A stretch of 64,000 nucleotides of DNA from Oscillospiraceae bacterium. GTDB taxonomy: Bacteria > Bacillota > Clostridia > Oscillospirales > Ruminococcaceae. The DNA lies in contig JAQUYD010000010.1 of NCBI GenBank assembly GCA_028692035.1, forward strand, positions 1 to 64,000, given 5' to 3'. Below the pieces are notes generated by a model that had not been told where the DNA came from, ran no database searches, and worked only from the letters and a program-made list of their open reading frames with translations. Every line of letters begins with the position of its first letter. Position 1 is the stretch's first letter. The position numbers were made by a program, and so were the translations under genes. This document shows positions 29,543 to 39,247 of this stretch, piece after piece.

Positions 29543-30817
29543 ATGGGAATCATCAGAGCGGTAGTCGGCTCGGTAGGCGGGGCGTTAGCGGATCAGTGGC
29601 TGGAGGTCATTGAGCCGGACAACATGGGCGAGCATACGGTGTTTACCCGCGGCGTGGCAGTGCGGCCAAATGACAAACGAGGGCAGAACACCAAAGGCAC
29701 GGCGGATACGGTCACAAACGGGTCGGTGGTACATGTTTATCCCAACCAGTTTATGCTGTTGGTAGACGGTGGCAAGGTGGTGGACTACACCGCAGAAGAG
29801 GGCTATTACAAGGTAGAAAACAGCGGAATGCCGTCCCTGTTTGGGGGACAATTTGGGGAGGCGCTAGAGGAATCCTTCCGCCGGGTTCAGTACGGCGGCG
29901 TGCCTTCCGGTTCCCAAAAGGTTTATTTTGTCAATCTTCAGGAAATCAAGGGCATCCGTTTTGGCACCCGCAACCCGATTAACTACTTTGACCAGGCATA
30001 CAACGCCGAACTGTTTTTGCGGGCCCACGGCACCTATTCCATCAAGATCACCGATCCGTTGCGTTTTTACGCAGAAGCGGTTCCGCGCAACCGGGACCGG
30101 GTAGAGATCGAGGACATCAACGAGCAGTATTTTTCCGAATTTATGGAGGCCCTACAGGCGGCGATCAACCAGATGTCCGCCGACGGGGTGCGCATTTCCT
30201 ATGTGCCGTCCAAGGGCCGGGAATTAAGCCGCTATATGAGCGGTATCCTGGATGAGGATTGGAAGCTGATGCGCGGTATCGAGGTTCAGTCGGTGGGGCT
30301 TGCCAGCATCTCTTATGATGAAGAATCCCAAAAGCTGATCCAGATGCGCAATCAGGGCGCAATGCTCAGCGACGCTTCGATCCGGGAAGGCTATGTGCAG
30401 GGCGCAATGGCCCGCGGGATCGAGGCGGCAGGCTCCAACGCCAACGGTTCGACTGCCGGGTTTATGGGGGTCGGTATGGGGATGCAGTCCGGCGCAGGGA
30501 TGGCGGCGGCTTTTTCCCAGAGCAATCAGCAGCAAATGCAGCAAAAGGCGGCGCCTGCCGGCGGATGGCAGTGCGGCTGCGGTGCGCAAAATGGGGAGGA
30601 TGATCGGTTTTGTGCCCAGTGCGGCGCCCAAAAGCCCGCCCCGGCGGATAGCTGGGAATGCCCCAAATGCCATGCAGCTTGCCGGGGAAATTTCTGCGCC
30701 AAGTGCGGAGAAGCAAAACCCGCGTCGGAGAAAAAATGCCCCAAATGTGGCGAATTGGTTCCGATGACAGATGGAAAACTGCCCAAGTTTTGCCCACAGT
30801 GCGGGGAAAAGCTGTAA
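29543..30817 (+). CDS. SPFH/virion-core-like protein with C-terminal zinc ribbons (YdjI-like)
   Basis: MGIIRAVVGSVGGALADQWLEVIEPDNM...; C-terminal CGCGAQNGEDDRFCAQCGAQKPAP and related CxxC pairs. Confidence 0.88.
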   Translation: MGIIRAVVGSVGGALADQWLEVIEPDNMGEHTVFTRGVAVRPNDKRGQNTKGTADTVTNGSVVHVYPNQFMLLVDGGKVVDYTAEEGYYKVENSGMPSLFGGQFGEALEESFRRVQYGGVPSGSQKVYFVNLQEIKGIRFGTRNPINYFDQAYNAELFLRAHGTYSIKITDPLRFYAEAVPRNRDRVEIEDINEQYFSEFMEALQAAINQMSADGVRISYVPSKGRELSRYMSGILDEDWKLMRGIEVQSVGLASISYDEESQKLIQMRNQGAMLSDASIREGYVQGAMARGIEAAGSNANGSTAGFMGVGMGMQSGAGMAAAFSQSNQQQMQQKAAPAGGWQCGCGAQNGEDDRFCAQCGAQKPAPADSWECPKCHAACRGNFCAKCGEAKPASEKKCPKCGELVPMTDGKLPKFCPQCGEKL

Positions 30818-30849
30818 CGAAAATCTGATTGGAAAGGGAGGAACCGGCG

Positions 30850-31893
30850 ATGGCGGTTTTGACCTATAAATGCCCAAACTGTGATGCGGAATTGACCTTT
30901 CGTCCGGAATCGCAGATGTTTGCCTGTGATTATTGCGGCGGTCAGTTTACACAGCAGGAAATGGAACGGCTGGATCCGGCGACGGACAGCCGGGTCAGTG
31001 AAGAGCCGCAGCCCCAAGAGGATGGGCAGGCAGTATGTTACCAGTGCCCCTCCTGCGGCGCGCAGTTGATGACGGAGGGGACAACCGCCGCTACATATTG
31101 CTACTACTGTCACAATCCGGTGACGGTGGGCGAACGTCTTTCCGGCCAGTGGAAGCCGGATTCCATCATCCCCTTTTCCGTTTCTGAAGCGCAGGCGAAG
31201 GAGAAATTTCTCAATTGGTGCAAAAAGAACCCTTTTGTGGACCGGCGCTTTTTTTCCGGATCCCAACTGGAAAAGTTCAGCGGGATATATTTTCCGTTCT
31301 GGCTGGCCAGCAGCCAAAACGAAGTGTCGGCGGAGGCGACGGCGCGGAAAATCCGGGTCTGGCGCGCCGGCGACGTGGAATATACCGAGACCAGCGTTTA
31401 TGAGCTGATTCGCGGGGGAGAGTCCCAAACGCGAAACTACGATATGGCGGCGCTGAACCGGGAAGAGACAGGGCTTTTGGAGGGGATCTTGACCTATGAT
31501 TACGAGCGAACTGTCGCCTTTTCTACTTCATATCTGTCTGGGTTTCAGGCCGAGCGGCGCGACAGGGAAAAAAGTGAATTGGAGCCGCGAACCAAGGAAG
31601 AAGTGAAGCGGCATATCGACCAGCTGCTGCGGGACAGCTTTGCCGGCTATCAAAGCGTGTCGATGAAACGGTGTGACGTACAGGAAAAAAGCGCGGACTG
31701 GAAATATCTGTTGCTTCCGGCGTGGATTTTGACCTATCAGTACCAGGGGAAAAAATATTTCTTTGCGATGAACGGCCAAAATGGCGATGTAAACGGAAAG
31801 CTACCCATTAGTAAGCTGAGAATGGCAAAACTATTCGGTATTGTCAGCGGCATTTGTTTTGTTTTATTGATGGCGGGAGGGTATTTCTTATGA
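30850..31893 (+). CDS. Zinc-ribbon membrane protein (YdjG-like)
   Basis: MAVLTYKCPNCDAELTFRPESQMFACDYCGG; CPSCGAQLMTEGTTAATYCYYC; C-terminal TM segment. Confidence 0.85.
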   Translation: MAVLTYKCPNCDAELTFRPESQMFACDYCGGQFTQQEMERLDPATDSRVSEEPQPQEDGQAVCYQCPSCGAQLMTEGTTAATYCYYCHNPVTVGERLSGQWKPDSIIPFSVSEAQAKEKFLNWCKKNPFVDRRFFSGSQLEKFSGIYFPFWLASSQNEVSAEATARKIRVWRAGDVEYTETSVYELIRGGESQTRNYDMAALNREETGLLEGILTYDYERTVAFSTSYLSGFQAERRDREKSELEPRTKEEVKRHIDQLLRDSFAGYQSVSMKRCDVQEKSADWKYLLLPAWILTYQYQGKKYFFAMNGQNGDVNGKLPISKLRMAKLFGIVSGICFVLLMAGGYFL

Positions 31894-32789
31894 TAAAGCG
31901 GATTTTTTGCCTTTTCGTCTGCCTGGTGGTTTTCAGCGGGTCTGTGCTGCCTGCTTTGGCGGCACAACAGCGGGTGTACGACGAGGCGGACTTGCTCACC
32001 GCCCAGGAGGAAGAAGCGCTGGGGGAATCAATTTCCCAGCTGCGGGAACAGGCACCGTTGGATCTTGTGGTGGTCACGACCACCAGCACCGGCGGAAAGG
32101 ATGCCCAAGCTTATGCGGACGACTTTTTTGACGAGGGTGGCTTTGGTGTTGGAGAGGAGAACAGCGGCGTTCTGCTTTTGATCGATATGGGCGCTTCCGA
32201 GGTGGCGATTTCTACCACGGGATACGGAATCCAGCTTTTGTCCGACGCGCGGATCGATCTGATCCTGGATGCGGTGATCGAGCAGCTGGCCGTGGGCGAA
32301 TCGGCCCAGGCGGCAGAAGCGTTTATCAAACGGGTGGGGGCTTATGCTTCTCAGGATGTTTCCCAATCGGGAACCGGGGGGCAGACAGGTGGACAGACGA
32401 CAGTCCAAACGGCAGCAAAGCCTTGGGGAAGGCTTTGGAAAGCCCTGGCAGAAGCGATCCCCGTCAGCTTGATCGTTGGCGCTCTGGCGGTTTGGGTGAC
32501 CTATCTTGCCTGCGGAAGATCAGGCAAAGCAGTGGCGCGGCCCAGATCCTACCGGTTTTATAGTTCCTTACAGTTGGCGCGAAACGAGGATCGTTTGATC
32601 GATAAGCATGTTACTACCCGCCTTTTGCCCAAAAATGACCCGCCGGCTGGCGGAGGCTTCGGCGGATCCTCTACCCACCGTTCCAGCAGCGGCCGCAGTC
32701 ATGGAGGCGGCAGCCGCAGCTTTGGCGGATCTTCCACCCACCACTCCAGCAGTGGCCGCAGTCATGGGGGCGGCAGCCGTAAGTTTTAG
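31890..32789 (+). CDS. TPM-domain protein (YdjH-like) with Gly/Ser/His-rich repeat tail
   Basis: Signal peptide; RVYDEADLLTAQEEEALGESISQLREQAPLDLVVVTT; ATGA overlap with the preceding gene. Confidence 0.87.
   Translation: MIKRIFCLFVCLVVFSGSVLPALAAQQRVYDEADLLTAQEEEALGESISQLREQAPLDLVVVTTTSTGGKDAQAYADDFFDEGGFGVGEENSGVLLLIDMGASEVAISTTGYGIQLLSDARIDLILDAVIEQLAVGESAQAAEAFIKRVGAYASQDVSQSGTGGQTGGQTTVQTAAKPWGRLWKALAEAIPVSLIVGALAVWVTYLACGRSGKAVARPRSYRFYSSLQLARNEDRLIDKHVTTRLLPKNDPPAGGGFGGSSTHRSSSGRSHGGGSRSFGGSSTHHSSSGRSHGGGSRKF
32658..32783 (+). repeat. 2 x 63-bp in-frame tandem repeat in the TPM-protein tail
   Basis: FGGSSTHRSSSGRSHGGGSRS / FGGSSTHHSSSGRSHGGGSRK. Confidence 0.9.
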
Positions 32790-32897
32790 GGGAGCGCATG
32801 AAAAGGGAGGTCCCATTTACCTCTTCAATCAGCGGCTTTTACCGGCCTATAAAACATATTTTCAAGCGGCGTTTTGATTCGGTTCAAATTCTCGAAA

Positions 32898-32931
32898 AGA
32901 AAAAAGCGGCCAAATTTGGCCGCTTTTTTCT
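32898..32931 (+). terminator. Terminator after the SPFH/zinc-ribbon/TPM module
   Basis: aaaaaagcggccaaatttggccgctttttt. Confidence 0.9.
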
Positions 32932-32991
32932 TCTGCAAATAAAATCCCCCAAATCCCGCTCCCGGGCAGGGCTGTTTTTTAAAAATGCATG

Positions 32992-33741
32992 CTACGGCAT
33001 TTCGGGAAGAGGCGTTTCGCACCAATGGCTGGCGATCCAAAGCAGAGCCTGCTCCTTCCGTTCCAGAATTTGCGAATAATGCCCGCCGTCGCTCCAAACC
33101 AACGGGATGTCCCGATCCAGTTGTTCCGATAAAATCTCCTGCGCCGCGCGTGTGCAGTCGCCGATTTTGCCTATCAGGGGATGGCGGGACTTTTCTTCGC
33201 CGCGGCCTAGGGAAAGATAAACGTCGGCGCCAGGGTTAGCAGGTACGTTTTCCGACATGAACGCCAGCCAGTTTTCGTACCACAGAGAGCCGGATACGCT
33301 GGCCAAAAAGCCAAATTCTGGTCGCAGGTACAGGGCGTACAAAGCGGCTAGCCCGCCGAGAGAGTAGCCGTAAATAGCGGTGTGGGCGGCGTCAGGCAAG
33401 GTGCGGTATCGCTGATCCACCAAAGGCTTGACGGTTTCACAAAGCGCCGACAGGTATTGCCGGGCGCCACCAGAAAAATCTGCCGACCCGCGAAAAGCGG
33501 CAGGAGCCGGCCAAGGCGTGAGGTCCCGGTCCCAGTCGGCGCCGATGCCCGCCAGCAGAAAAGGGGCCGCACCTTTGCGAAACTGTATTTCCAGGCGGCC
33601 GAAAAGGGGTAGCGCCTCCTCCTCCCGTTCCCCGCAGGCATAGATCACCGGATAGGGCCGCGGCGTTTGCTCGTAGCCGGGTGGACAATAGACAAAGCAG
33701 TCCTGCCCGACGCATGAAAAATGCTGGATGGTCCCTTTCAT
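32992..33741 (-). CDS. Alpha/beta-hydrolase esterase (enterochelin-esterase-like)
   Basis: CPPGYEQTPRPYPVIYACG; AIYGYSLGGLAALYALY; WSDGGHYSQI. Confidence 0.85.
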   Translation of the reverse strand: MKGTIQHFSCVGQDCFVYCPPGYEQTPRPYPVIYACGEREEEALPLFGRLEIQFRKGAAPFLLAGIGADWDRDLTPWPAPAAFRGSADFSGGARQYLSALCETVKPLVDQRYRTLPDAAHTAIYGYSLGGLAALYALYLRPEFGFLASVSGSLWYENWLAFMSENVPANPGADVYLSLGRGEEKSRHPLIGKIGDCTRAAQEILSEQLDRDIPLVWSDGGHYSQILERKEQALLWIASHWCETPLPEMP

Positions 33742-33949
33742 TCCAACGCCTCCTTTTCATTCACTCTATTATAAACGCCTAAAACCCACTTTTTCAACCC
33801 GATAAATGGCTGAAAAGGATTGTATTTTCGCTTTTTTTCTTTTATACTGAAAAAAGATTAGGCAGCGGCAGCTTTGGGTGGGGACGAATCCGTCCCCCAA
33901 AATTACCATTGCCTGACCGGTAAAAATCCGGATAAAAGGAGCGAGAATA

Positions 33950-34531
33950 ATGGCAAAACTGCATGTGGGGGATAAAATGCCCTCTTTCACCTTTCAGACC
34001 GAGGCGCAGAGCGGGCTTACCACCGCGGCTGTCCTGAGTGGAGGGCGGACCGTTTTCTGGGTGTTGCGCTACATCGGCTGCACGACCTGCCGGTATGATG
34101 TGCATCAGATTGCCGCTCACTATGGAGAGTTCCAGCAACGAAACGCCCAGGTTTATGTTGTGATGCAAAGCGATCCGGCGGTGGTGCGGGAGGATTTAAA
34201 GGGCAGCCCTTTGCCGTACCATATTATTTGTGATCAGGACCAGGCCATTTACAAAGCGCTGGAAATCCCGGCTACCGAGACCAAGGAGGAGCGGATGCCT
34301 ACCTCTCCAGAGGATATTGCCAAGCTGGAGGCAAAAAAGCAAAAGGTCAAAGAATCGGGTTTTGTCCACGGCCGGTATGAGGGCAACGAGCAGCAATTGC
34401 CAGCCATGTTCGTGGTGGATCCGGACGGTACCGTCGTTTACGCCCACTACGCGAAAAACAGCATTGATATGCCAACGGTGGAGGAGATGCTTCAGCTTCT
34501 CGATGGACTGCCTGCAATTTCAGCCAAATAA
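33950..34531 (+). CDS. AhpC/TSA-family redoxin
   Basis: VGDKMPSFTFQTEAQ; RYIGCTTCRYDVHQ; AMFVVDPDGTVVYAHYAK. Confidence 0.85.
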   Translation: MAKLHVGDKMPSFTFQTEAQSGLTTAAVLSGGRTVFWVLRYIGCTTCRYDVHQIAAHYGEFQQRNAQVYVVMQSDPAVVREDLKGSPLPYHIICDQDQAIYKALEIPATETKEERMPTSPEDIAKLEAKKQKVKESGFVHGRYEGNEQQLPAMFVVDPDGTVVYAHYAKNSIDMPTVEEMLQLLDGLPAISAK

Positions 34532-34537
34532 AAAACG

Positions 34538-34573
34538 AAAAAAGGACCAGAAGCGCCGCTTCCGGTCCTTTTT
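34538..34573 (+). terminator. Terminator after the redoxin gene
   Basis: aaaaaggacc...ggtccttttt. Confidence 0.8.
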
Positions 34574-34746
34574 GATACGCCGGGGACCGGGAAGGTTTTG
34601 GCTAGGGCGCGCAGTTGTTTGTCCGGAGGGGAACAGCCGGACAAAAGGATGGGGCACAATGGGCCGCGATTTGAGGATTCCTGTGGATTTTTCCGGGCAG
34701 ATGCGGTATACTGAAGACAAATCCCAGACAAATAAGGAGCCTTGTT

Positions 34747-35406
34747 ATGAATGTTTTTGATATCATCGGCCCGGTGATGATTGGGCCGTCCAGCTCGCAT
34801 ACAGCGGGAGCGGTGCGGATCGGCAGGATTGCGGGGGCGCTGCTGGGCGAGGCCCCGGTCAAAGCCGAGATCGGACTGCACGGTTCCTTTGCCAAGACCT
34901 ACAAGGGCCATGGAACAGATAAGGCTTTGGCCGCCGGGATTATGGGGATGGAGCCCAGCGACGGTAGGATCCGGCAAAGCTTGCAGCTGGCGGCAGAGCG
35001 GGGGATGGAAATATCCTTTTATGAAACCCATATCGACGGCGCCCATCCCAATACGGCGTTGATCGCGCTCACCGGCACCAGTGGGAAAACCGTTTTATTA
35101 GAGGGCGCATCCATCGGCGGCGGAAATATCCGGATCCGCAAGGTCAATGGGATGGGGGTGGACGTTTCCGGCGAGGCCACGACCTTTATTATCCTGCATA
35201 ACGACACGCCGGGCACCATTGCGGCAGTGACCCAATTTTTGGCTGGGCAGAATATTAACATTGGCAGCTTTCGGCTCAACCGCCGGCAAAAAGGCGGGCT
35301 GGCCGTCATGACGCTGGAGGTGGATTCCCCGGTAACAGCCCAGCTGAACCGGGCATTGGAACAGCTGCCAAATATCATCAGTTCGACGGTGTTAGCGCCG
35401 CAATGA
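34747..35406 (+). CDS. sdaAB: L-serine dehydratase, iron-sulfur type, beta subunit
   Basis: FDIIGPVMIGPSSSHTAGAVRIGRIA; ACT domain. Confidence 0.96.
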   Translation: MNVFDIIGPVMIGPSSSHTAGAVRIGRIAGALLGEAPVKAEIGLHGSFAKTYKGHGTDKALAAGIMGMEPSDGRIRQSLQLAAERGMEISFYETHIDGAHPNTALIALTGTSGKTVLLEGASIGGGNIRIRKVNGMGVDVSGEATTFIILHNDTPGTIAAVTQFLAGQNINIGSFRLNRRQKGGLAVMTLEVDSPVTAQLNRALEQLPNIISSTVLAPQ

Positions 35407-35419
35407 GGAGGGCCTTTTT

Positions 35420-36298
35420 ATGATCAATTATCTTTCGGTCAACGGACTCGTCCAGGCAGCTACCCTGCAGGACTGCCGCATTTCTGACCTGGTTTTGGAG
35501 CAGCAGGCCCAACAGCTGGAACAAACGCCAGAACAGGTCTATGCCACCATGGCCCAGAGCCTTTCGGTTATGCGCCAGGCGGTGATCGACGGCACCTATC
35601 CGGATTTGCGGTCAACGAGCGGACTTAGCGGCGGCGCTGCGTTTCGAATGAAATGCGCGGTGGACGACTCCAAAAACATCTGTGGGCACCTGTTTGGGTC
35701 GGCAATGGTCAAGGCGCTGGCGGTTTCAGAGCTCAACGCGGCCATGGGCAAAATTGTTGCCGCACCTACCGCCGGTTCCTGTGGGATTATTCCTGCCGCG
35801 GTGTTGACCATGCAGGAGGAGCACCTCTTCAGCGAGGATACGGCGGTCCGGGCGCTGTTTACCGCGTCGGCCATCGGCATGGTGATTGCCCAGAACGCCA
35901 GCATCTCCGGCGCGGAGGGGGGGTGCCAGGCGGAATGCGGGAGCGCATCGGCAATGGCGGCGGCGGCGCTGGTGGAAATGGCCGGCGGTACGCCGCAGCA
36001 GGTGTCCCACGCCTGCGCCATCGCGCTGAAAAATGTCCTGGGGCTGGTCTGCGACCCCGTGGCGGGTTTGGTGGAGATCCCCTGCATCAAGCGCAACGCA
36101 ATGGGGACGGCAAACGCATTTGTAGCCGCAGAATTGGCCTTGGCGGGGATCGAAAGCGCCATTCCGGCGGACGAGGTCATCGTCGCAATGAAGCGGATCG
36201 GGGACGTGATGCCGGTTTCTTTAAAAGAGACGGCGGATGGCGGCCTAGCCGATACGCCTACAGCCCGAAAATTGCGGGAAGAGATTTTTGGCGCGTAG
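35420..36298 (+). CDS. sdaAA: L-serine dehydratase, iron-sulfur type, alpha subunit
   Basis: APTAGSCGIIPAAVLTMQE; ISGAEGGCQAECGSASAMAAAALVEM; CDPVAGLVEIPCIKRNAMG. Confidence 0.97.
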   Translation: MINYLSVNGLVQAATLQDCRISDLVLEQQAQQLEQTPEQVYATMAQSLSVMRQAVIDGTYPDLRSTSGLSGGAAFRMKCAVDDSKNICGHLFGSAMVKALAVSELNAAMGKIVAAPTAGSCGIIPAAVLTMQEEHLFSEDTAVRALFTASAIGMVIAQNASISGAEGGCQAECGSASAMAAAALVEMAGGTPQQVSHACAIALKNVLGLVCDPVAGLVEIPCIKRNAMGTANAFVAAELALAGIESAIPADEVIVAMKRIGDVMPVSLKETADGGLADTPTARKLREEIFGA

Positions 36299-36394
36299 AA
36301 GAAAAACTTTACGAATTTGCCAGAATCATGTATAATCATCTTGGTTTATCTCTCATTTTGCTTGGATTTGAAACAGGAACGGAGGTCAAATAAA

Positions 36395-37585
36395 GTGGAA
36401 AGACTTGTTGGGACCGTTTCCCGCGGCATTCGCGCCCCGATTATCCGGGAAGGAGACGATATTGCAAAAATCGTAGCTGACAGTGTGCTGAGTGCTGCTC
36501 GAAATGATTCATTTGAAATTGGCGATCGGGATGTGATCGCCGTGACAGAAGCGGTGGTAGCCCGCGCCCAGGGCAATTATGCCACGACAGAGCAGATTGC
36601 GGCAGATGTAAAGGCCAAGTTCCCAGGCGGTGAAATTGGCGTGATTTTCCCGATCCTCAGCCGGAACCGCTTTGCCATCTGTTTAAAAGGAATCGCGATG
36701 GGCGTGAAGAAGATGGTTTTGATGTTGAGCTACCCATCGGATGAGGTGGGAAACCACCTGATTGATCTGGACCGGCTGGATGAAAAGGGGATCAACCCTT
36801 GGAGCGACGTCCTGTCTGAGGAGGAATACCGCAAGCTGTTTGGATACCAAAAGCATGTTTTTACCGGCGTGGACTATATTGCGTATTATAAAGAGTTGAT
36901 TGCCTCCTGCGGTTGTGAGGTGCGGATTATTTTGGCCAACGACTGCCGCGCGATTCTGAACGAAACGAAGAATGTCCTCTGCTGTGATATCCATACCCGG
37001 GCCCGCAGCAAACGGCTGTTGCAGGCGGCGGGAGCAGAAAAGGTTTTGTGCCTGGACGAAATTCTCAACCATCCGGTCAACGGCAGCGGCTGCAACGAGC
37101 GGTATGGCCTTTTGGGCAGCAACAAAGCCACGGAAAATCGGGTTAAGTTGTTTCCGCGGGATTGCGAGCCGGTGGTGGAGCGCATCCGGCAGTTGATATT
37201 TGACGCCACAGGCAAAGCGGTAGAGGTCATGATCTACGGCGACGGCGCCTTTAAAGATCCGGTGGGGAAAATTTGGGAATTGGCGGATCCGGTGGTTTCC
37301 CCGGCCTACACCAAAGGTCTGGAGGGGCAGCCAAACGAAGTGAAGCTCAAATACTTGGCAGACAACGATTTCGCGCATCTGAACGGGCAGGCGCTAAAGG
37401 ATGCGATTTCCGATTATATCCGCAACAAGGATCAGGATCTGACCGGCCAGATGGTTTCGCAGGGGACAACGCCCCGCCGTTTGACCGACCTGATCGGTTC
37501 CCTGTGCGATTTGACCTCCGGTAGCGGCGATAAGGGAACCCCTATCGTGTTGGTGCAGGGCTATTTTGATAATTATACGAAATAA
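36395..37585 (+). CDS. Coenzyme F420-0:L-glutamate ligase (CofE)-like protein
   Basis: GIRAPIIREGDDIAKIVADSV; IFPILSRNRFAICLKGIAMG; GTG start at 36395 with SD ggagg. Confidence 0.8.
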   Translation: MERLVGTVSRGIRAPIIREGDDIAKIVADSVLSAARNDSFEIGDRDVIAVTEAVVARAQGNYATTEQIAADVKAKFPGGEIGVIFPILSRNRFAICLKGIAMGVKKMVLMLSYPSDEVGNHLIDLDRLDEKGINPWSDVLSEEEYRKLFGYQKHVFTGVDYIAYYKELIASCGCEVRIILANDCRAILNETKNVLCCDIHTRARSKRLLQAAGAEKVLCLDEILNHPVNGSGCNERYGLLGSNKATENRVKLFPRDCEPVVERIRQLIFDATGKAVEVMIYGDGAFKDPVGKIWELADPVVSPAYTKGLEGQPNEVKLKYLADNDFAHLNGQALKDAISDYIRNKDQDLTGQMVSQGTTPRRLTDLIGSLCDLTSGSGDKGTPIVLVQGYFDNYTK

Positions 37586-37627
37586 AAAGATCGCGCCCTT
37601 TCTTGTTGCAGAGGGCGCGATCTTTTT
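37584..37627. terminator. Terminator after the CofE-like gene
   Basis: aaaaagatcgcgccct...agggcgcgatcttttt. Confidence 0.9.
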
Positions 37628-37675
37628 GTCAACGCAAAAGCATTTCCGTAGAAAGCGAAGATCGCCGGACAGAAC

Positions 37676-37723
37676 AAAAGACAAGCCCGCCGCCTCTGAT
37701 GATGCGACAGGCTTGTCTTTTTT
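37676..37723. terminator. Second hairpin/terminator, likely serving the convergent M23 gene
   Basis: aaaagacaagcc...ggcttgtctttttt. Confidence 0.75.
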
Positions 37724-37727
37724 CACA

Positions 37728-39107
37728 TTAATATAAAAAGTTCGCTGGATTCTGATGGACGCCGTTGATACGAAATTCAATATGTAAGTGGGAACCGCCA
37801 GTTGGATTGGAAGCGGAAGGAGAGGGGATAACCCATCCGGAGTTGCCGACATATCCGATGGTTTGGCCTTTTTCCACCACATCGCCCACCGAAACAATGA
37901 TGCTGCTGGTATGGGCGTACAGTGTTGTATACCCGCTACCATGGTCGATGATGCAGAATAATCCGTAGCCGTTGCTGCCGTTGTTCTGTACTTTTACAAC
38001 CGTGCCAGCCCCGCAGGCCACGATGCGCGCGCCATAAATGCTGGAGCCACTGCCGGCGATGTCCATCCCCGTGTGGAAATCGGTGTCCTGGAATCGATAG
38101 CCATAAGAAGAAGAAATATAGGAATACCCTGGCGCTGGCCACGCCCAGGTGCCATCGCCCTGATATTCGCCGGTGGATTCCAGGCTGGCATAGATCTGGT
38201 CGATTTCTGCCTGAATGGTTTTTTGCTGCTGTTGTAGGGCGGCGGTATCAGCCAGAAAGGCTTTTTCCATGGCGTCGATATCGCTGATGTATGCTTGCGC
38301 TTCGGAGGATTGGCTATTCAACTGGCTTTTTAAAGATTCCAGTTCCGAGGTACTGCCCTCCAGCTCGCTCTTGTCTATAGCCAACGATTCCTGCAATGTA
38401 TGTAAATCTTCAATCTGTACCTCCAGCTGGTCAATGACCTGCTGATCCCTCGAGGAGATTCGGGTAACTGTTTCCATGCGGACAGAAAAATCGGCAAAGC
38501 TTTCTGAGCCGAACAAATACTCCAAGAACGAGTACTCCGGGGACATGTAGGAGCTGCGGATACGGCTTTTGAACTGCGTATACTGATCGTCTATATCCTG
38601 CTCCAAAAGTGCAATTTGTGCGCTGGCTGCTTCGATATTATTTTGCAGCAATGAGATCTTTTGATTGGTCAGCTGGATTTGCTGGCTGGTGCTGTAAAGC
38701 TGGCTGTCAATATTGTTTTTCTGGAGTGCAGCCTGCTCCTTCTTATCCTTGGTCGCGTTGATCTGCTGCTGCAGCGCCGTTTGCTGTTGCTGCAGGCTGG
38801 AAATCTGCTGGTTTAAATTATTCAGCTGATTTTGCTGTTGCTGTTGCTGCGCCAGCTCCTCAGCCGTTGGTCTGGAGGAAGCGCTGCTGCTTTGTTCCTG
38901 TTGGGCAGCGGATGCGCTGGATTCCTGCTGCGCTGCGCTTTGGGCCGTCTCTTCGCCGGACGATGAAGTGGCCGTTCCAGGCCCGAAGCCTAAGCCGGTA
39001 TCGTTGAAAGCGGCGCCGGAAAATGTTGCAGCTTGCACGCTTGGAACACCAAGCAGCGCAATCGCAAAAGCACAGAAAAGGGCATAGAATTTCCGTTTTT
39101 TCTTCAT
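37728..39107 (-). CDS. Coiled-coil murein hydrolase activator / M23 peptidase (EnvC-like)
   Basis: Signal peptide MKKKRKFYALFCAFAIALLGVPSVQA, Gln-rich coiled coil, DFHTGMDIAGSGSSIYGARIVACGAGTV...GSHLHIEFRINGVHQNPANFLY. Confidence 0.92.
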   Translation of the reverse strand: MKKKRKFYALFCAFAIALLGVPSVQAATFSGAAFNDTGLGFGPGTATSSSGEETAQSAAQQESSASAAQQEQSSSASSRPTAEELAQQQQQQNQLNNLNQQISSLQQQQTALQQQINATKDKKEQAALQKNNIDSQLYSTSQQIQLTNQKISLLQNNIEAASAQIALLEQDIDDQYTQFKSRIRSSYMSPEYSFLEYLFGSESFADFSVRMETVTRISSRDQQVIDQLEVQIEDLHTLQESLAIDKSELEGSTSELESLKSQLNSQSSEAQAYISDIDAMEKAFLADTAALQQQQKTIQAEIDQIYASLESTGEYQGDGTWAWPAPGYSYISSSYGYRFQDTDFHTGMDIAGSGSSIYGARIVACGAGTVVKVQNNGSNGYGLFCIIDHGSGYTTLYAHTSSIIVSVGDVVEKGQTIGYVGNSGWVIPSPSASNPTGGSHLHIEFRINGVHQNPANFLY

Positions 39108-39247
39108 AGGTCCATCCCTCCAAAACAAACAGGTCAATCTTTTTTCTATATACTATCAATTTATACTTGTTTTCCCATTTTGTCAATGATAGAATAGTCC
39201 TGTCGATTTAAAGCGAAAATAGAATTGTTTCCGCGTGAGGACAAAAT

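Noticed and set aside
38690-38900. CTG/TTG-rich repeats as a CRISPR or microsatellite element
   Set aside because: They encode the Gln-rich coiled coil of the M23/EnvC-like protein; no spacer structure
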